DNA from: an uncultured Gammaproteobacteria bacterium | GTDB taxonomy: Bacteria > Pseudomonadota > Gammaproteobacteria > Pseudomonadales > Azotimanducaceae_A | DNA length: 7,590 bases | Assembly: GCA_913041025.1 (NCBI GenBank) | Contig: CAJWGQ010000139.1 | Location: forward strand, 1-7,590 | Direction of reading: 5' to 3' | The notes under the pieces: generated by a model | What the model was told of the DNA's origin: nothing | Database searches by the model: none | Seen by the model: the letters and a program-made list of their open reading frames with translations, nothing else | Shown here: piece after piece, positions 4,535 to 7,590 of the stretch | Layout of the letters: each line of letters starts with the position of its first letter | How positions within the stretch are numbered: the stretch's first letter is position 1 | Program-made: the position numbers and the translations under genes

Positions 4535-6130
4535 TTGTTATTGGTTTTAGCTGTGGTTTTTAAATATAAATTTTGTTTATCGAAGATTGTTTGCATGTCG
4601 GTTTTGTTGGCTTTGATGGGATGTATGGGGGAATTGAGCGACGAAGGGTTTTCTACCAGTTACGTCGAGTATTGTGCGTCCTGTCATGGAGAGAGCTTGG
4701 AGGGTAGCGGTATCGGCCCGGCCCTTGTGGGGCGTGATCTTGAGCATGGCGAAACAGTTGCAGAACTGAAAGTCAGTATACAAAAAGGATTTCCCGAGAA
4801 GGGTATGCCAGCTTGGACCGGTAATTTAGATGATGGAGTTGTTCAGGGGTTAGCGATCTATATCGCTGATGTGAGAGCGGGTAGAAGTGAATATTTCGAT
4901 TTTCAAGTCGTTGATGAAGAGTTAACGATCCCTGAAGAGCCAATTAAGTCTGAGGTCGTTAATTTTCGTCTTGAAGTTCTTTCAAGTGAAATCCACAAGC
5001 ACCCATTCTCGATTGCTCCAATGCGAGATGGACGCGTTTTGGTGACCGAAAAGACAAGAGGGCTGAGGATTGTGAGGGCTGACGGCTCTGTCAGCGAGAT
5101 TGTTGATGGTACGGTGCCTAAGCTGTCCGCGCTTTGGGAAACGCTCAATGGATGGGGCGATGAGGATCAACCATATATTATGACTGAGGGCAGTCTGATG
5201 GATGTCGCGTTGCATCCTGACTATGACCATAACGGGTGGGTGTATCTGCATTATTCTGATAACTGCGAATCTTGTGCTTCGGGAGGAAAGAGCGGAATCA
5301 TGAACAAGCTGGTCCGTGGTCGTATACGTAGCGAAAAATGGGTAGATGAAGAGGTTATTTGGCAAGCAAACCCGGAGGACTACTACACGGAAGCAACGGC
5401 TGACCAGGGTGCTGGAGGTCGGATCGCTTTTGACGATGAAGGGTTTGTTTACATCAGTGTAGGTATCAGGCATTACTACGAGCGAGTTCAGGATTTATCG
5501 TATCCGGAAGGAAAAATTCACCGTATTCACGATGATGGAAGAATTCCTACTGATAATCCCTTTGTTGATGTTGAGGGCGCTGAAAAGACTGTTTGGACCT
5601 ACGGACATCGCAGTCCTCAGGGGTTGGAGTATCGTAGAGAAACTGGTCAGCTTTGGGGGACTGAGATGGGCCCACGCGGTGGAGACGAATTGAATCTGCT
5701 TCGACCTGGCAGGAATTTTGGGTGGCCCTTGTACTCGAAAGGGCTCAACTATGACATGACGCCGGTTAATTTTGGTAAACAGCTCGGCATAGAATTTTCT
5801 TTAGACGATATCGAGCAACCCGTCTTCGATTTCACGCCTTCACCAGCAATTTCGAGTTTTATTTTTTATCGGGGTGACCAAATTCCGGCATGGAGGAATA
5901 ACATTCTGGTGGGTAGTCTCGCTGGCTCCAATCTCTATCGATTGGTACTGGAGGAAGATCGAGTGATTCACAAGGAAACCCTGATTTCTCAGCTGGCCCG
6001 ATTTAGAGATATAGAGATGAGCCCGACAGGAGAAATTTTCGTTTTACTAGAACACACGAAAGGTTCAAAGATCGTCAAAATTGTGCCTGAAATCGCAGCG
6101 CGAGAAGAGAAAGAGTCGGACTTTGGGTGA
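4535..6130 (+). CDS. Cytochrome c-PQQ sugar dehydrogenase-like fusion lipoprotein
   Basis: This 531-residue protein has three parts. First is a lipoprotein-like signal, with Lys10, Lys12 and Lys17, then a hydrophobic run ending LALMG-C30. Second is a single-haem cytochrome c domain, about 38-115, with haem site C47-A-S-C-H51 and probable distal ligand M91 in GMPAW. Third is a soluble glucose/aldose dehydrogenase-type (GSDH) six-bladed propeller, about 145-518. Propeller signatures are SLMDVALHPDY (220-230), GGRIAFDDEGFVYIS (294-308), YGHRSPQGL (356-364), EMGPRGGDELN (377-387) and NFGWP (394-398). The family oxidises sugars or related alcohols with PQQ; the attached haem would take the electrons. 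It probably sits in the periplasm, lipid-anchored. The position normally holding the catalytic His before GGR appears to be G292. A CxxC without His (C244, C247) is also present. The TTG start is supported by AGGTGA at 6 nt; a GTG at 4553 would also give a good signal peptide. Confidence 0.88.
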   Translation: MLLVLAVVFKYKFCLSKIVCMSVLLALMGCMGELSDEGFSTSYVEYCASCHGESLEGSGIGPALVGRDLEHGETVAELKVSIQKGFPEKGMPAWTGNLDDGVVQGLAIYIADVRAGRSEYFDFQVVDEELTIPEEPIKSEVVNFRLEVLSSEIHKHPFSIAPMRDGRVLVTEKTRGLRIVRADGSVSEIVDGTVPKLSALWETLNGWGDEDQPYIMTEGSLMDVALHPDYDHNGWVYLHYSDNCESCASGGKSGIMNKLVRGRIRSEKWVDEEVIWQANPEDYYTEATADQGAGGRIAFDDEGFVYISVGIRHYYERVQDLSYPEGKIHRIHDDGRIPTDNPFVDVEGAEKTVWTYGHRSPQGLEYRRETGQLWGTEMGPRGGDELNLLRPGRNFGWPLYSKGLNYDMTPVNFGKQLGIEFSLDDIEQPVFDFTPSPAISSFIFYRGDQIPAWRNNILVGSLAGSNLYRLVLEEDRVIHKETLISQLARFRDIEMSPTGEIFVLLEHTKGSKIVKIVPEIAAREEKESDFG

Positions 6131-6157
6131 AACTGAACCTTGGTTTGTTAGATCTTG

Positions 6158-6583
6158 TTATGTCATGGATTCAAGCATCGCTTTCATTTTCTGATGCAGC
6201 ATGTTGACTGCCTGCAATGGTCTTACCATCACTTTTACTTCAATTAATTTGTTATTTTCGTTCCACTTAAGCAAGTCGGCACCGTTAATATAAGTCCCTT
6301 CTATTTCCGATTCGAATTCCAGTAGGGCCGAGTTTTGTCCAATTATTTCGTTGATATAGTGAAATTTTGATTCAGTTTGTGAGTTCTCTATTAAGTCAAT
6401 TGTGTCGTTGGAGCTCCCGAATACGCCTGTAGCTGCCATTAGGTACATCATGGTGATTTTTTTGCCTTTCTGAGGCGTAAAAACCACTGGTGAGTGGAAC
6501 ACGACGTCCTCGTCCAGGAGCTCTTCCCAGATTCCTGCATCTTTTGACCTCATCGCTCTGTGCCAATGTTCTACGGCTTCCAT
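6158..6583 (-). CDS. SnoaL-like / NTF2-fold protein
   Basis: This 141-residue protein has the size and pattern of the cone-shaped NTF2/SnoaL superfamily. A first helix, MEAVEHWHRAMRSKDAGIWE, leads to LLDEDVVFHSPVVFTPQKGK (residues 22-41, typical cap and first-strand region), then a long helix and the paired strands SALLEFESEIEG and GADLLKWNENNKLIEVKVMVRP. The ending of V-M-V-R-P-L-x-A-x-N-x-x-H is common in bacterial NTF2-like proteins of unknown substrate. Such proteins are small-molecule binding or isomerase-like enzymes, and sequence does not identify the ligand. The ATG at 6583 was chosen because AAAGG lies 7 nt upstream; the frame stays open to a TTG at 6643, but neither that codon nor the ATG at 6619 has a ribosome site. 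It converges with the PQQ gene, 27 bp away, with no clear terminator between. Confidence 0.82.
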   Translation of the reverse strand: MEAVEHWHRAMRSKDAGIWEELLDEDVVFHSPVVFTPQKGKKITMMYLMAATGVFGSSNDTIDLIENSQTESKFHYINEIIGQNSALLEFESEIEGTYINGADLLKWNENNKLIEVKVMVRPLQAVNMLHQKMKAMLESMT

Positions 6584-6711
6584 AAAATTGCCTTTGGAGT
6601 TTTGCTTAGATTCTATCATTCTAGTCGGCAACAGAGGTATCAACAGTTGAGCCGTCTCTTTAATTCGTTAAGAACGTTTCAAGCTGGATCGTTTTACTAA
6701 CTTAATGGATT

Positions 6712-6728
6712 ATTACTGAGACAGTAAT
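6712..6728. promoter_or_regulatory. ATTACTG-AGA-CAGTAAT palindrome upstream of tag
   Basis: A perfect 7-bp inverted repeat with a 3-bp centre lies 39 bp upstream of the tag ATG, in the 184-bp gap shared with the divergent SnoaL-like gene. Length and symmetry fit a dimeric transcription factor site that could repress tag or act on both genes. No reliable -35/-10 pair could be placed. It does not resemble a LexA box (CTGT-N8-ACAG) or the usual Ada site as I know them. Confidence 0.4.
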
Positions 6729-6767
6729 TAGATTGGCTTTATTCATCAGGGTCTTCGGGAGACATAA

Positions 6768-7337
6768 ATGATTAATCGTTGTAGTTGGTGTGGTGAAGAT
6801 CCTTTGTACGTTGACTATCACGATAAAGAATGGGGTGTACCGCTTTTCGATGATACCGAGTTATTTGAATGCCTTTGTTTGGAGGGTGCTCAAGCGGGCT
6901 TGTCCTGGATTACGGTACTCAGGAAGCGGGAGGGCTACAGAATGGCCTTTGATAATTTCGACTATCAGAAGATCGCGAAATATTCAGATAAAAAGTTGGC
7001 TAAGCTGATTAAGAATGAAGGTATCGTTCGTCATCGTCTAAAAATTATCAGTGTTCGTCAAAATGCTATCGCATTTATCCAGATCCAAAAGGAATGGGGC
7101 AGCTTCAGTAATTTCATCTGGGACTACGTCGATAACAAGCCGGTCGTAAGGCCGGATAGTGACGTGCCTTCTTCCTCCGATTTATCAGAAAGGATCAGTA
7201 AAGACCTAAAGAAGAGAGGATTCAAGTTTGTGGGCTCGACTATTATCTACGCGTTCATGCAAGCTGTTGGTTTAGTTAACGATCACGCTCCTGACTGCTT
7301 TCGTTACGAAGAATGTCAAAAGCTACTTTCCGGATGA
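6768..7337 (+). CDS. tag: DNA-3-methyladenine glycosylase I
   Basis: Tag removes 3-methyladenine from alkylated DNA, starting base excision repair. The 189-residue length matches the family. The zinc site seen in E. coli Tag (C4, H17, H175, C179) is present as C5, H18, H173 and C177. The recognition pocket is represented by Y17 (DYHDKEWG), E39 (CLEGAQAGLSW) and W47. The segments WITVLRKREGYR (47-58) and GIVRHRLKI (85-93, helix-hairpin-helix region) are family hallmarks. The ATG follows GGGAGA at 5 nt. The gene is divergent from the SnoaL-like gene and is preceded by a palindrome that may be an operator. It looks intact and functional. Confidence 0.97.
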   Translation: MINRCSWCGEDPLYVDYHDKEWGVPLFDDTELFECLCLEGAQAGLSWITVLRKREGYRMAFDNFDYQKIAKYSDKKLAKLIKNEGIVRHRLKIISVRQNAIAFIQIQKEWGSFSNFIWDYVDNKPVVRPDSDVPSSSDLSERISKDLKKRGFKFVGSTIIYAFMQAVGLVNDHAPDCFRYEECQKLLSG

Positions 7338-7436
7338 GTTATATTTGCATCAAAGAAAATTTGTGGTTTTTGAATTACTGGTTTTAATAGAGAGAGTACT
7401 GGCGGTTAGCAATTAAATTCACTTTAAGGAGTTCAG

Positions 7437-7590
7437 ATGGCAGCTTATCTTGTAGGAAACTTAAAAGTAACTAACCCAGAAGGGTTTACAAAGTATCGAG
7501 AGCTTGTCGCCCAGACAATAGCAGATCACGGTGGCGAGTATGTGGTTGCAGACGTGAATTCTGTTCCGGTTGAAGGTGATCCCGAGCATC
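7437..7590 (+). CDS. DUF1330-family protein, 3' end outside the window
   Basis: The start ATG has an excellent ribosome site, TAAGGAG at 5 nt. The first 51 codons read MAAYLVGNLKVTNPEGFTKY, then a helix, then DHGGEYVVADVNSVPVEGD. This matches the DUF1330 dimeric alpha-beta barrel family: an opening (A/M)-A-Y strand, a D/N-P-E-x-(F/Y)-x-x-Y helix start, and the H/Y-G-G-x-Y/F strand before E-G-D. These are small cytoplasmic ABM-like proteins of about 95 residues with no settled biochemical role. The gene is cut by the window edge. It follows tag by 99 bp on the same strand; that gap shows no clear terminator, so it may be transcribed separately or by read-through. Confidence 0.88.
   Translation, partial: MAAYLVGNLKVTNPEGFTKYRELVAQTIADHGGEYVVADVNSVPVEGDPEH

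Noticed and set aside
4411..4596. 61-residue minus-strand reading frame upstream of the PQQ gene
   Set aside because: Its ATG lies inside the PQQ gene's signal peptide region, it has no ribosome site and shows no family pattern. It looks like a chance open frame in AT-rich DNA.
5260..5280. Second haem-binding site in the PQQ protein
   Set aside because: The motif is C-E-S-C-A, lacking the His needed for a CxxCH haem site.
6584..6643. 20-residue N-terminal extension of the SnoaL-like protein from a TTG
   Set aside because: No ribosome site precedes the TTG or the ATG at 6619, whereas AAAGG lies 7 nt before the ATG at 6583, where the typical fold begins.
1..7590. CRISPR array, tRNA, insertion sequence or attachment site
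   Set aside because: No spaced identical direct repeats, cloverleaf-like segment, transposase or integrase frame, or terminal inverted repeats were seen on either strand.

Overview
This 7.6 kb window is compact, moderate-GC bacterial DNA with short intergenic gaps, Shine-Dalgarno-type ribosome sites and one clean intrinsic terminator. The gene mix is a short Nudix hydrolase, a TauD/TfdA dioxygenase, a luciferase-like (LLM) oxidoreductase, a Ddn-like flavin/deazaflavin protein, a cytochrome c-PQQ dehydrogenase lipoprotein, a SnoaL/NTF2-like protein, Tag glycosylase and a DUF1330 protein. That combination suggests a free-living, probably marine, Gram-negative proteobacterium, possibly a gammaproteobacterium. 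The taxonomic placement is an inference from gene content only. There is no tRNA, rRNA, CRISPR array, transposase, integrase or phage gene.

Layout, left to right. A Nudix hydrolase enters from the left edge on the plus strand (2-451) and meets, tail to tail with a 7-bp gap, a two-gene minus-strand operon: LLM oxidoreductase (2294-1299), then TauD/TfdA dioxygenase (1283-459). A 269-bp AT-rich divergent regulatory region (2295-2563) carries two inverted repeats. Beyond it, on the plus strand, is the most unusual gene of the window (2564-3292), an Asn-rich coiled-coil protein that ends at a terminator working in both directions. Two minus-strand genes follow: a Ddn-like nitroreductase-fold protein (3814-3368) and a secreted orphan protein (4323-3886), separated by a strong hairpin. 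Then come a plus-strand cytochrome c-PQQ dehydrogenase lipoprotein (4535-6130), a minus-strand SnoaL-like protein (6583-6158), plus-strand tag (6768-7337) and the start of a DUF1330 gene (7437 to the right edge).

How the genes fit together. Most look like independent housekeeping or accessory metabolic units rather than one pathway. The only close pairing is the LLM oxidoreductase with the dioxygenase, which suggests oxidation of a shared small substrate of unknown identity. The LLM protein and the Ddn-like protein both belong to families that often use F420 or flavin. The lipoprotein would oxidise a substrate in the periplasm and pass electrons through its own haem. However, the residue aligned with the usual catalytic histidine of this PQQ family seems to be glycine.

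The best candidate for something undescribed is the 242-residue protein at 2564-3292. Of its 31 asparagines, 25 fall on a heptad grid, mostly in the form (I/V/L/M)-x-x-N, in four phase blocks. This is the core pattern known from N@d layers of trimeric adhesin stalks, but here it runs through nearly the whole of a protein with no signal peptide, membrane segment or anchor.
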